Assembly: GCA_934096945.1 (NCBI GenBank)
Contig: CAKOND010000005.1
Location: forward strand, 19,628-83,627
Direction: 5' to 3'
From: an uncultured Bacilli bacterium
Lineage (GTDB): Bacteria > Bacillota_I > Bacilli_A > RF39 > UBA660
Length of the DNA stretch: 64,000 nucleotides
Position 1 is the stretch's first letter. Every line of letters begins with the position of its first letter. Positions 1 to 7,704 of the stretch are shown in pieces. The notes beneath the pieces are model-generated. The model saw only the letters and a program-made list of their open reading frames with translations, searched no databases and was not told where the DNA came from. The translations under genes and the position numbers were made by a program.

Positions 1-2652
1 GGCAACCGGTGAGTTTATTTTCTTTCCTGGTGGAATAGCTATAATATCAATACCTGTATTAAGTAGGTCATCTGGGTCACTCAAAGCAAGTTCCCCTCGT
101 CCACCTTTAAACATCATCTTAAATATTTTACTAAATTCTTGTTTGATACTTTCAAATGATTTAGCAAACTTTTCAACCATTATATCATCCATTTCCTTAA
201 TAATACCTTTAAGCTCCATAGATGCACTTTCCAAATCAAATTTTTGACTGGTTAAAAATTCATATCTTTTAGAAATTCTTTCATATTCTTCGATTGAACC
301 CAAGTTTACATTACCAAGTTTATTTAATTCTCTTTTTAAATTAGATACATGGTCACGTGCTATATCAGCATCCATCTCTAAAGTATAACTTGATGATGCA
401 GCTTCATAAGTTAAATTATAATTATTATTTAAATCCCCAAGTAAATTATCAAGTTTAACTTCTAATTTTCCTGATGAAACTTCCTTACTCTTTAGTTCAT
501 TATTTACTATATTATAACTACTACTACTATCTCTAAGTTTTTTATCTAAAATATTAATTTCATCATTTAAATCATTCTTTTCTTTAGTAATTAACTTAAT
601 ATCTTTTTCAATTAATTCACGTGTTTTACTTAGATTATTTATTTTTTCCATTAATTTCATCAAATGATCATAAAGGTTATTCGACTTCATATCATTTATA
701 CCTTCAAGTTCACTTAATACATTCTTATGTTCTTCATTAAGTCTACTTAAATTTGTCTTTTTATTAAATAATTCATCATTTAATAATATTACATATTTAT
801 TTAAGACGTTTTCTCTTTCTTCAAGTTCTTCCATATTATTGGTAATGTCATTAACTTCATCAGTTAAATCTTTAATCTTAATATCCATTTTTTGAAGTTC
901 ACTCTTAAGTTTATTAAGTTCATTCTTTTCATTTAACATTGTATTTTTCTTACTTGTACCCCCGGTAATAGAACCACCTACATGAAGTATTTCCCCATCA
1001 AGTGATACAACCTTATATTTATAATTAATAAGTTTACCTATAATATTTAAAGTTCTTTCATTATCAACTACTACTACTTGGCCAAGTTGGTTTTCTACTA
1101 TATTTCGGTATTTTGGATCAAAATCTATTAAATCACTTAATATACCAATATAACCATTAATATTTTTAATATCATCAATTACTTCATTATTTACATATTT
1201 TCCTTTTATAACATTAAGTGGGAAAAATGTAGCTCTACCAAGTTTTCTTTCTTTTAAGAAATCTATGGCATTTAATGCAGCATTTTCATCATCAACTACT
1301 AAAAAGTTACTGCTTGCACCTAATGCTATATCAGTTGCTACTAAATATTTTTCAGGAATATCTATAAGTTTACCAATTGTATTATGAATACCATGAAGTC
1401 TTGGATTATTTAAAATATTTCGCACAGATACCGGAGCAGATTCAGCACTTAAAATATTATTTTCTAAAATTTGAATTTTATTTTCAAGTAAGAATTTAGC
1501 TTTACTTGTATCCATTAAAGTATTACTTGCTGTACTTTTCTTAACCTTTAAAACAAGCAAATTATTTTTTACATCTTCTCCCTTGCTTCTTTCTGAATTT
1601 ATACTATTTTCAATATCTAAAACTTCTCTTTCACAAAGAGTAATATTTTTATTTAATTCAAGTTCTTTTTCTTTAAGTTTAATTAAATTATTTTCAAGTA
1701 CATCATTATTTGCTTCATATTTTTGTCTTTCAATAGTAAGTTTCTTTTCACCATTTAAATCACTTAAATTTTCTGTTACTTTTAAAAGTTCTTCTTTCTT
1801 TTTATTTAATTTTTCTTCAAGTTCTAAACTTCTAAACTTAAGAGCTTCTAATTTACTATCTTCAGTGTTATCTTTTAAAGTAAGCAATTTTTCTTTTAAG
1901 TTCTTAATTTCTTCAGAAATTTTAGTATATTCAAGATTTAAATCTGTTATATCCTTAGCTATTAAAGCGATATCTATACTTTCAAGTTCATCTTTTATAT
2001 TTAAGTATTTTTGTGCCACAACACTTTGTTCTTTTAATGGTTCAACAGTTGTTGATAGCTCATCAATAACCAGTTTAATACGCATTAAATTTTCTTCAGT
2101 TTTTTCAAGTTTTTTAAGTGATTCTTCTTTACGTTTTTTGTATTTTAAAACACCTGCGGCACTTTCAAAAATAACTCTTCGATCACTTGATTTTGAATTA
2201 ACAATATCTGTTACATTTCCTTGACTTATGATATTAAAAGCATTTGTTCCAGCACCAGAATCTATAAATAAATCTGTTACATCTTTAAGTCTAACTCTAG
2301 CATTATTTATAAAATATTCATTTTCACCAGTTGAATAAACAATTCTTTTTATTTCTACTTCTTTAAAATCACTATGTAAATAATGATCACTATTATCAAA
2401 AACTAAAGCAACCATAGCTCTTTTTTGAGCTTCTCTTGACTCACTTCCACTAAAAATACAATCAGTCATATTATTTTGACCACGCAAAGATTTTACAGAT
2501 TGCTCACCTAAAACCCATCTAACAGCATCAACAATATTACTTTTGCCACTTCCATTTGGTCCAACAATCCCAGTTATTCCTGGATTTATTTCTAAATCTA
2601 ATTTATCTGCAAAAGACTTAAAGCCTTGTGCTCTAATACTTTTTAAATACAT
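1..2652 (-). CDS. smc: Chromosome partition protein SMC (partial, runs off the left edge)
   Basis: 884 codons are present from the ATG at 2652; the 3' end lies outside the window. SMC is the condensin ATPase that organises and segregates the chromosome with ScpA and ScpB (family knowledge). Visible parts in order: an N-terminal half-head with P-loop GPNGSGKS (about residues 31-38), a long charged coiled coil, a hinge at roughly residues 405-560 ending near VGGSITGG, and a returning coiled coil. The visible protein stops at INSPVA, just before the expected LSGGE signature, so the signature and Walker B are off the window. The ATG directly follows the rnc stop with no gap, so the pair is one transcript, an order common in Bacillota. 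Confidence 0.97.
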   Translation of the reverse strand, partial: MYLKSIRAQGFKSFADKLDLEINPGITGIVGPNGSGKSNIVDAVRWVLGEQSVKSLRGQNNMTDCIFSGSESREAQKRAMVALVFDNSDHYLHSDFKEVEIKRIVYSTGENEYFINNARVRLKDVTDLFIDSGAGTNAFNIISQGNVTDIVNSKSSDRRVIFESAAGVLKYKKRKEESLKKLEKTEENLMRIKLVIDELSTTVEPLKEQSVVAQKYLNIKDELESIDIALIAKDITDLNLEYTKISEEIKNLKEKLLTLKDNTEDSKLEALKFRSLELEEKLNKKKEELLKVTENLSDLNGEKKLTIERQKYEANNDVLENNLIKLKEKELELNKNITLCEREVLDIENSINSERSKGEDVKNNLLVLKVKKSTASNTLMDTSKAKFLLENKIQILENNILSAESAPVSVRNILNNPRLHGIHNTIGKLIDIPEKYLVATDIALGASSNFLVVDDENAALNAIDFLKERKLGRATFFPLNVIKGKYVNNEVIDDIKNINGYIGILSDLIDFDPKYRNIVENQLGQVVVVDNERTLNIIGKLINYKYKVVSLDGEILHVGGSITGGTSKKNTMLNEKNELNKLKSELQKMDIKIKDLTDEVNDITNNMEELEERENVLNKYVILLNDELFNKKTNLSRLNEEHKNVLSELEGINDMKSNNLYDHLMKLMEKINNLSKTRELIEKDIKLITKEKNDLNDEINILDKKLRDSSSSYNIVNNELKSKEVSSGKLEVKLDNLLGDLNNNYNLTYEAASSSYTLEMDADIARDHVSNLKRELNKLGNVNLGSIEEYERISKRYEFLTSQKFDLESASMELKGIIKEMDDIMVEKFAKSFESIKQEFSKIFKMMFKGGRGELALSDPDDLLNTGIDIIAIPPGKKINSPVA

Positions 2653-3303
2653 CTATTTCACCGCACTTTTTTTCAAAGCATCTAAAGCTGCATTTTGCTC
2701 TGCTTCTTTTTTGCTTTTGCCAATTCCCTTTCCATATACAATATTATCAATTTTTACTGCCATTTCAAATGTCTTATCATGAGCTTCACCATATTCATTT
2801 AATAAAACATATTCAAGTGAGCGTCTTGTTGTTTGTACGGCTTCTTGAAGTATTGTTTTATAATCTGTATTAAAATCTCTTTTTTCTTTTATATAAGGAA
2901 TAATTATATCATCTAAATACTTTTTAACAACATCATAACCTTGATCAAGATAAATAACTGCTGCAACTGCTTCAAAAACATCAGCTATAATTGTATCATT
3001 TAAATTATGAATTTGCCCATGTCCAAGCCTAATACATTTATCAATACCAATATCACGAGAATAACACGCTAAAGCTTTTTCACAAACATAATTTGCTCTA
3101 ATTTTAGTCATTTCTCCTTCTTTATAATCCGTATTTAAATAAAGATATTCACTAGTTACAGCTTCAAGTATAGCATCTCCTAAATATTCAAGTCTTTCAT
3201 AATTTTCACAATTATGTTCATTTGAATAACTACTATGCGTAAGGGCTGTCTTTAAAAGTTCTTCATTATTAATTTTAATGCCCATGTTTTCTAAAAATTT
3301 CAT
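2653..3303 (-). CDS. rnc: Ribonuclease III
   Basis: Double-strand-specific endoribonuclease that processes rRNA precursors and mRNAs (family role). The 216-residue length is typical. The catalytic domain carries the signature ERLEYLGDAIL near residue 40 and the second acidic cluster DVFEAVAAVIYLDQG near residue 115. A dsRNA-binding domain follows at about residues 145-215, ending in the usual KKEAEQNAA helix. It is the first gene of the rnc-smc transcript. A TATAAT box with an extended -10 lies upstream at 3327-3332, divergent from the yidD promoter. Confidence 0.97.
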   Translation of the reverse strand: MKFLENMGIKINNEELLKTALTHSSYSNEHNCENYERLEYLGDAILEAVTSEYLYLNTDYKEGEMTKIRANYVCEKALACYSRDIGIDKCIRLGHGQIHNLNDTIIADVFEAVAAVIYLDQGYDVVKKYLDDIIIPYIKEKRDFNTDYKTILQEAVQTTRRSLEYVLLNEYGEAHDKTFEMAVKIDNIVYGKGIGKSKKEAEQNAALDALKKSAVK

Positions 3304-3326
3304 AATATCATATCCATTTCTATACC

Positions 3327-3355
3327 ATTATAACAAATTTTTTCTAATTTGAAAA
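3327..3355 (-). promoter_or_regulatory. Sigma-A-type promoter of rnc-smc
   Basis: On the minus strand an extended -10 (TGtTATAAT; TATAAT at 3327-3332) lies 17 nt from a weak -35, TTTTCA. It is 24 nt upstream of the rnc ATG and back-to-back with the yidD promoter. Confidence 0.6.
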
Positions 3356-3357
3356 CA

Positions 3358-3386
3358 TTTACAAACGAATAATTTTATAGTACAAT
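3358..3386 (+). promoter_or_regulatory. Sigma-A-type promoter of yidD
   Basis: TTTACA (3358-3363), 17-nt spacer, TACAAT (3381-3386), immediately upstream of the yidD ribosome-binding site. Confidence 0.65.
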
Positions 3387-3403
3387 TTATAAAGGTGATG
3401 TAT

Positions 3404-3628
3404 TTGAAAAAATTAATCATTTATTTGATACGTGGATATCAAGTTACACCTCTTCATAGCCATAGTATGTGCCGCTTTACTCCGACTTGTAGTGAGTATA
3501 TGATTGAAGCACTAGAAGCTTATGGTTTACGAAAAGGCCTACTTCTTGGCATAAAAAGAATATTTAAATGTAATCCATTTGGTAAATTTGGTTATGATGA
3601 ACTTAAAAAGGAAGGAAAAAATTTATGA
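3404..3628 (+). CDS. yidD: Membrane protein insertion efficiency factor YidD
   Basis: Small membrane-associated factor that helps YidC-dependent insertion (family knowledge). The family core is visible: an amphipathic N-terminus LIIYLIRGYQ, then CRFTPTCSEY with the conserved cysteines, and a KCNPF motif. GTG 3395, ATG 3398 and TTG 3404 are all in frame. TTG 3404 is preferred because AAAGGTGAT at 3391-3399 then sits at proper ribosome-binding distance, whereas it would overlap or abut the earlier starts; TTG also yields the usual MKKL-type N-terminus. The stop overlaps the next ATG (ATGA), so the downstream lipoprotein is translationally coupled. Confidence 0.9.
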   Translation: MKKLIIYLIRGYQVTPLHSHSMCRFTPTCSEYMIEALEAYGLRKGLLLGIKRIFKCNPFGKFGYDELKKEGKNL

Positions 3629-4479
3629 AAAAAATATTTTTATTAATACTTAGTTTATTTTTACTAACAGGTTGTAGTTTAAAAAAGGATAATTTAGAAA
3701 ATACTACAATTTATACTACGATTTATCCAATTAAATACTTAACAGAATTTATGTACAAAGATTATTCAACAATTGAAAGTATTTACCCCGCTGGTGCTGA
3801 TGTTACAACATATGAACTTACTGATAAACAATTAAAAAATTATGCTAAAGGAGATTTATTTATTTATAATGGTTTAAGTAATGAAAAGACTATAACTAAA
3901 AACTTAATCAATAAAAATAGAAATCTTCTTATTATAGACGTTTCAAATGGCCTTTCATATACTTATGGTATTAAAGAATTATGGATGAGTCCAAATAACT
4001 ATTTAATGCTTGCTAAAAACATTAGAGATTATTTAAAAGAATATTTAGAAAGTAAAATTATATCTGAATATGTAGATGAAAAATATAACGATTTATCAGA
4101 AATTTTATCAATAAAAGATGCTGACTTAAGGGCAATTGGTAAAGAAGCACAAAGCAAAGGTACAAATACTTTGGTAGTTAGTGACAATACATTTAAATTT
4201 TTAGAAAATTATGGATTTAATATTGTATCTTTAGATGAAGAAACTTTAACTGAAGGAACACTTAATTCAATAAAAAATAATTTTAAAAAGGAAACTTATA
4301 CGACAATATTTGTTTTAGATAATAATTATACTGATAATATTAATTCTATTGTAAATGATTATAAAGCAAAAACTATTGATGTTAAGTCAATGATTAATGT
4401 AGATAGTAATGATAATGATGATTATTTAACTGTTATGCAAGATTTTATTGATAATATTAGAAATTTTTGCATTAGATAA
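3625..4479 (+). CDS. ZnuA/TroA-like substrate-binding lipoprotein with degenerate metal site
   Basis: Lipoprotein: signal peptide with lipobox LTGC (Cys 17), then the fold of cluster-A metal-binding proteins (ZnuA/AdcA type), recognised by YPIKYLTEFMY near the start, YPAGADVTTYELT, FIYNGLSNE and ELWMSPNNY. In ZnuA relatives the PxGxEPHxYE and HxWLxP motifs supply metal-binding histidines. Here those positions read DVTTYE and ELWMSP, and the later SH motif reads SDNTF, so the expected ligands are missing. No permease or ATPase gene is adjacent; it overlaps yidD by 4 nt. It may bind another ligand or have a non-transport role. Fold assignment is fairly sure, function is not. Confidence 0.75.
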   Translation: MKKIFLLILSLFLLTGCSLKKDNLENTTIYTTIYPIKYLTEFMYKDYSTIESIYPAGADVTTYELTDKQLKNYAKGDLFIYNGLSNEKTITKNLINKNRNLLIIDVSNGLSYTYGIKELWMSPNNYLMLAKNIRDYLKEYLESKIISEYVDEKYNDLSEILSIKDADLRAIGKEAQSKGTNTLVVSDNTFKFLENYGFNIVSLDEETLTEGTLNSIKNNFKKETYTTIFVLDNNYTDNINSIVNDYKAKTIDVKSMINVDSNDNDDYLTVMQDFIDNIRNFCIR

Positions 4480-4508
4480 TTGACAAGAACCTACTTTTAT
4501 ATTAAAAT
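4480..4508 (+). promoter_or_regulatory. Consensus promoter of tRNA-Ser
   Basis: TTGACA (4480-4485), 17-nt spacer, TAAAAT (4503-4508). It starts just after the lipoprotein stop and ends 15 nt before the tRNA. Confidence 0.85.
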
Positions 4509-4523
4509 ATAGAAGTAGCTTAT

Positions 4524-4616
4524 GGAGTAGTACTCAAGAGGCTGAAGAGGGATCCCTGCTAAGGATTTAGGTCGGCGAATGCTGGCGCGGAGGTTCAAAT
4601 CCTCTCTACTCCGCCA
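4524..4616 (+). tRNA. tRNA-Ser(GCU)
   Basis: Cloverleaf with acceptor GGAGTAG/CTACTCC, discriminator G and an encoded CCA at 4614-4616. The anticodon loop CTGCTAA carries anticodon GCT at 4558-4560. The long variable arm (after 4568) identifies the serine class. The T loop is TTCAAAT. It reads AGC/AGU codons. Confidence 0.97.
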
Positions 4617-4630
4617 TTTAAGCAATTAAA

Positions 4631-4657
4631 AAGCTTCCGATTTTCGGAAGCTTTTTT
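4631..4657 (+). terminator. Intrinsic terminator after tRNA-Ser
   Basis: Stem AAGCTTCCG/CGGAAGCTT with a short loop followed by a T run. Confidence 0.9.
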
Positions 4658-4687
4658 ATGATACATAATAGCAATTAACTTTTTGGC

Positions 4688-4716
4688 TTGACATGTGATA
4701 AAAAATTATTTACAAT
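4688..4716 (+). promoter_or_regulatory. Consensus promoter of a plus-strand small RNA
   Basis: TTGACA (4688-4693), 17-nt spacer, TACAAT (4711-4716). No open reading frame follows; a short structured transcript and a terminator do. Confidence 0.75.
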
Positions 4717-4722
4717 TAAGTC

Positions 4723-4808
4723 AACAAAGGATTTTTACATCCAGTTAATTGATTTAATGGTCTATACGACCCAGTTAGGATAGTTCTTATATAAGAGCTG
4801 TCCTTTTA
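4723..4808 (+). ncRNA. Unassigned structured small RNA, about 85 nt
   Basis: Predicted from a consensus promoter at 4688-4716 and an intrinsic terminator (AGGATAGTTCTTATA pairing with TAAGAGCTGTCCT, then TTTT, at about 4777-4807). Between them lie small hairpins: GGAT/ATCC, a stem built from CCAgTTAA and TTAAaTGG, and GGTC/GACC around a TATAC loop. There is no start codon with a ribosome-binding site. I do not recognise a known RNA family. It lies between tRNA-Ser and a convergent small RNA. Confidence 0.6.
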
Positions 4809-4886
4809 TAATGCAATATGTCTATACTTTAGTTTTAATGGTATAACTTAACAATAACTTTTTCAATTTATATTAAAACTTACAAA

Positions 4887-4987
4887 TAAAAAAATGAGCT
4901 TTCCCCCGACTAAAGGAACCCACAAGGCAAGCTTGCTGGTATGTAATTTACATATCCTTTAGTAACTCGGCGAACTACTAACTCACC
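4887..4987 (-). ncRNA. Unassigned structured small RNA, about 100 nt
   Basis: Minus-strand transcription unit with its own consensus promoter (4994-5022) and a T-run end at 4885-4894. The strongest element is a 9-bp stem, ACTAAAGGA/TCCTTTAGT, enclosing a TATGTAA/TTACATA hairpin and a GCAAGCTTGC palindrome. An outer helix pairs the 5' TGAG with the 3' CTCA just before the U-tract. The motifs of SRP RNA, tmRNA, 6S RNA, RNase P RNA and common riboswitches are absent as far as I can see, and no coding gene follows on this strand. Confidence 0.65.
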
Positions 4988-4993
4988 TAGCTA

Positions 4994-5022
4994 ATAATAA
5001 CATAAAATTCATTATTTGTCAA
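4994..5022 (-). promoter_or_regulatory. Consensus promoter of the minus-strand small RNA
   Basis: On the minus strand TTGACA (5017-5022), 17-nt spacer, TATTAT (4994-4999). Confidence 0.8.
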
Positions 5023-5133
5023 AAAGCAAAAACATCATGGATAATTTATAATTTTTGTGATAAATTTTTACCGCCGTTTTACCGCATAATATATGGAAAA
5101 AGTGGAAAATATGGAAAATACAGATGGTAACAG

Positions 5134-5164
5134 AAAAAGAAAAAGCCCGTTTTATCGGACTTTT
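5134..5164 (-). terminator. Intrinsic terminator after tRNA-Glu
   Basis: Minus-strand stem AAAGTCCG/CGGGCTTT with loop ATAAAA, followed by a T-rich tail. Confidence 0.85.
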
Positions 5165-5174
5165 GAATACTAAT

Positions 5175-5251
5175 TGGTGACCCGTACGGGATTTGAACCC
5201 ATGTATGCATGCGTGAAAGGCATGTGTGTTAAACCGCTTCACCAACGGGCC
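5175..5251 (-). tRNA. tRNA-Glu(UUC)
   Basis: Minus-strand cloverleaf with acceptor GGCCCGT pairing with ACGGGTC, encoded CCA (5175-5177), anticodon loop CTTTCAC (anticodon TTC) and T loop TTCAAAT. It lies 8 nt from tRNA-Ile in the same transcript. Confidence 0.96.
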
Positions 5252-5259
5252 ATACTTAA

Positions 5260-5336
<77 letters not shown>

Positions 5337-5354
5337 ACTAACAAAACCTTTTTC

Positions 5355-5383
5355 ATTTTACACTATTTTTTTAAGTTTTGCAA
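5355..5383 (-). promoter_or_regulatory. Promoter of the tRNA-Ile/tRNA-Glu unit
   Basis: Minus strand: TTGCAA (5378-5383), 17-nt spacer, TAAAAT (5355-5360), 18 nt before tRNA-Ile. Confidence 0.8.
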
Positions 5384-5505
5384 TAGTTTTTTGAAAATTT
5401 CTTTTTAATTTTTTCTTTACATCTTAACGACGTAATAAAATTATACTATATAATTTATGTCTTGTAAATATAAAAATGATATTTTTGTGAAAATTTGTCA
5501 AAAAA

Positions 5506-5537
5506 AGAATATTTATAGTTTCTTTATAAATATTCTT
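5506..5537 (-). terminator. Terminator of the metal-ATPase operon
   Basis: Minus-strand stem AGAATATTTATA/TATAAATATTCT with loop around AAGAAAC, followed by seven T. It overlaps the last codons and stop of the ATPase gene. Confidence 0.8.
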
Positions 5538-7318
5538 AAACTGTTTAACACTGATATTATAGTTACTCCGACATCTGCAAATACAGCAAGCCATATTGGT
5601 GTTATACCTAAAATTGCAAGTACTAACATAATTATTTTAAACATTATGGCAAATATAATATTAGACAATACTATTTTCTTTGTTATTTTGCTTATTTTGA
5701 TAGCATCAGCAAGATTACTTAAATCATCTTTCATTAAAACTATATCACTAGCTTCAATTGTGGCATCACTACCTATTCCTCCCATAGCTATACCAACATC
5801 TGCACATTTTATAACCGGAGCATCATTTATTCCATCACCAACAAAAGCTGTTTTATTTTTCATTTTATATTCTTCTAAAATATTCACCTTATCTTGAGGA
5901 AGTAAATTACCATATGCTTTATCTAAATTTAACTTTTTTGAAATAATATTTACTACTTCTTCAGCATCACCAGATAACATTATTAAATTATTTATACCAT
6001 CATTTCTTAGTTTATCTAAACTTTCTTTAGCATTTGTCTTTATTTTATCACTTATTACTATATACCCAAGTAACTTTTTGTTTTTAGCAACATATACAAT
6101 TGTACCTAGTTCTTTATTTTCTTCTACATCCATTTTGTTATATTTTAATAATTTTTTATTACCCACTAAAATATTATCTTTACCAATAATGCAGCTTATC
6201 CCCGCTCCGCTTATTTCCTTAGCATTAGTTATTTTACTTTTAATTTCCTTTCCATAAGCTTTTTTAATAGATAAGGCAATTGGATGATTAGAGTTAGCTT
6301 CTGCTTCTGCTGCAAGCTTTAATAGCTCAACATCTTTATTATTTGCACTATATATCTTTGTTACTTCAAACACTCCTTCTGTAATTGTACCAGTTTTATC
6401 AAATATAATAGTATGTATATTTACTAAATCATCTAATATGTTACTACCTTTAACAAGTATTCCTTCTTTGCTACATTTACCTATGCCAGAAAAATAACCT
6501 AAAGGAACTGATATAACTAAAGCACATGGACAAGAAATAACAAGCATTTCTAAAGCTCTATATAACCATGTGTTAAAATTGCCCCCTAAAATGGTGGGAA
6601 TAATTATAATTAAAATGGCAAGAAGGACAACAATTGGAGTATAAACTTTAGAAAATCTAGTAATAAACTTTTCAGTTTTAGTTTTCTTTTCTTCTGATTT
6701 TTCTAAAATTTCTATTATTCTACTAGCTGTACTTGTTTCAAATGTTTTAGTGGCCTTTACTTCAAGTACACCTTCTAAATTTATTGTACCACTTAAAACT
6801 TCACTATTTTTATAAACTGCACGTGGCACTGTTTCACCTGTTAGGCTTGAAGTATCTAAGTGACTTTCACCTTTTATTATAATTCCATCAAGAGCAACCT
6901 TTTCACCAGGTGTTACTACAAAAATATCTCCAACATTTGCATTATTTACATCTGTAATACCAATATCTTTCAAATTTATTTTATCACTTCTTAAATCCAT
7001 TAATTCCACTATTGCTTTTTTAGAGTTATTTACTGCTAAATCTGATAAATATTCACCAATTGAAAATAATAACATGACTAAAACAGCTTCTGGATACTCA
7101 CCGATATAAAATGCACCTAAAGTTGCAATAATCATAAGAAGGTTTTCATCAAATATTTTCCCTTCTCTAATATTTTTAAAAGCATTAAAATAAACTTCTT
7201 TAGAAATAAAAACATAACTTATTACTAAAAGGTATATATTTTCATTAAAAATCATGCCTAATACTAGTAATATAATACTAATTATTATTCTAATTAAATC
7301 TTCATTTATCTTTTTCAT
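5513..7318 (-). CDS. Zn/Cd-type P1B ATPase exporter
   Basis: Membrane ATPase that exports divalent metal ions, most likely Zn2+ with Cd2+ or Pb2+. Visible motifs in order: TGET actuator loop (LDTSSLTGETVP), the CPC transport motif in SCPCALVISVP, phosphorylation motif DKTGT, the HP motif SNHPIALSI, and hinge GDGINDAP. The last transmembrane helix keeps FADVGVT, whose Asp is a metal ligand in the ZntA/CadA branch. The 601-residue protein lacks an N-terminal heavy-metal-associated domain, so it is a short form. It overlaps the upstream ArsR/SmtB regulator by 4 nt, which supports metal-inducible expression. Confidence 0.93.
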   Translation of the reverse strand: MKKINEDLIRIIISIILLVLGMIFNENIYLLVISYVFISKEVYFNAFKNIREGKIFDENLLMIIATLGAFYIGEYPEAVLVMLLFSIGEYLSDLAVNNSKKAIVELMDLRSDKINLKDIGITDVNNANVGDIFVVTPGEKVALDGIIIKGESHLDTSSLTGETVPRAVYKNSEVLSGTINLEGVLEVKATKTFETSTASRIIEILEKSEEKKTKTEKFITRFSKVYTPIVVLLAILIIIIPTILGGNFNTWLYRALEMLVISCPCALVISVPLGYFSGIGKCSKEGILVKGSNILDDLVNIHTIIFDKTGTITEGVFEVTKIYSANNKDVELLKLAAEAEANSNHPIALSIKKAYGKEIKSKITNAKEISGAGISCIIGKDNILVGNKKLLKYNKMDVEENKELGTIVYVAKNKKLLGYIVISDKIKTNAKESLDKLRNDGINNLIMLSGDAEEVVNIISKKLNLDKAYGNLLPQDKVNILEEYKMKNKTAFVGDGINDAPVIKCADVGIAMGGIGSDATIEASDIVLMKDDLSNLADAIKISKITKKIVLSNIIFAIMFKIIMLVLAILGITPIWLAVFADVGVTIISVLNSLRIFIKKL

Positions 7319-7611
7319 AGTTTTATTCCTTCTTTAATGTGTTCAAGTCCACATTCTATTATTATTTTAATATGATTATCAGCAATACTATAATATATTA
7401 CTTGTCCTTCTTTTCTAGTTTTAACTAAATTAGTACTTCTTAAATAGCTTAACTGGTGAGATACAGCTGATGCACTTACTTTTATTTTGTTTGATATATC
7501 ACCAACAGAGGTTTCGTTTTCAAGTAATACTTCAAGTATTCTAAGTCTTGTTGTGTCACTAAATACTTTAAAGAACTCACTTAATTCATTAATTATTTTA
7601 ATATCTTCCAT
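7315..7611 (-). CDS. SmtB/CzrA-type ArsR-family metal-sensing repressor
   Basis: Winged-helix repressor of the downstream exporter; metal binding would release it from DNA. The recognition helix is SASAVSHQLSYLR. The C-terminal helix carries DNH..(10 residues)..H..E: Asp and His separated by one residue, His ten residues on, and Glu three later. That is the alpha-5 zinc-site pattern of SmtB (known family feature). The alpha-3 Cys pair of CadC/ArsR sensors is absent (TSVGDIS). A 9+9 inverted repeat at 7623-7642 sits between the -10 box and the gene. It is co-transcribed with the ATPase. Confidence 0.92.
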   Translation of the reverse strand: MEDIKIINELSEFFKVFSDTTRLRILEVLLENETSVGDISNKIKVSASAVSHQLSYLRSTNLVKTRKEGQVIYYSIADNHIKIIIECGLEHIKEGIKL

Positions 7612-7622
7612 ATTTTCTCCTT

Positions 7623-7642
7623 ATATGAATATCTGTTCATAT
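7623..7642. promoter_or_regulatory. SmtB-type operator
   Basis: Imperfect palindrome ATATGAATA-tc-TGTTCATAT (8 of 9 positions symmetric). It matches the ATATGAACA half-site known for SmtB/CzrA-like repressors and covers the likely transcription start. Confidence 0.8.
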
Positions 7643-7646
7643 ATTC

Positions 7647-7675
7647 ATTATACTTTTATTATAGGATTATCGCAA
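7647..7675 (-). promoter_or_regulatory. Promoter of the regulator-ATPase operon
   Basis: Minus strand: TTGCGA (7670-7675), 17-nt spacer, TATAAT (7647-7652), directly upstream of the operator; AAGGAG precedes the ATG at 7611. Confidence 0.8.
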
Positions 7676-7704
7676 CTAAAAAGAAGTAACTTTACATTAC
7701 TTCT
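7676..7704 (-). terminator. Terminator of the HNH gene
   Basis: Minus-strand stem AGAAGTAA/TTACTTCT with a 7-nt loop and TTTTTAG behind it, overlapping the HNH stop codon. Confidence 0.75.

Noticed and set aside
1583..2224. Long plus-strand open frame opposite smc (and similar Phe/Ser/Leu-rich frames elsewhere, e.g. 31554-31901, 5457-5897)
   Set aside because: Antisense shadow of an AT-rich coiled-coil gene: low-complexity product, no ribosome-binding site, and the minus strand encodes a recognised protein.
5012..5245. 77-codon minus-strand frame
   Set aside because: It runs through tRNA-Glu and its terminator, so it is chance coding. The partial direct repeat ttttaccgc near 5067-5085 was considered as an attachment-site relic but is too short to support.
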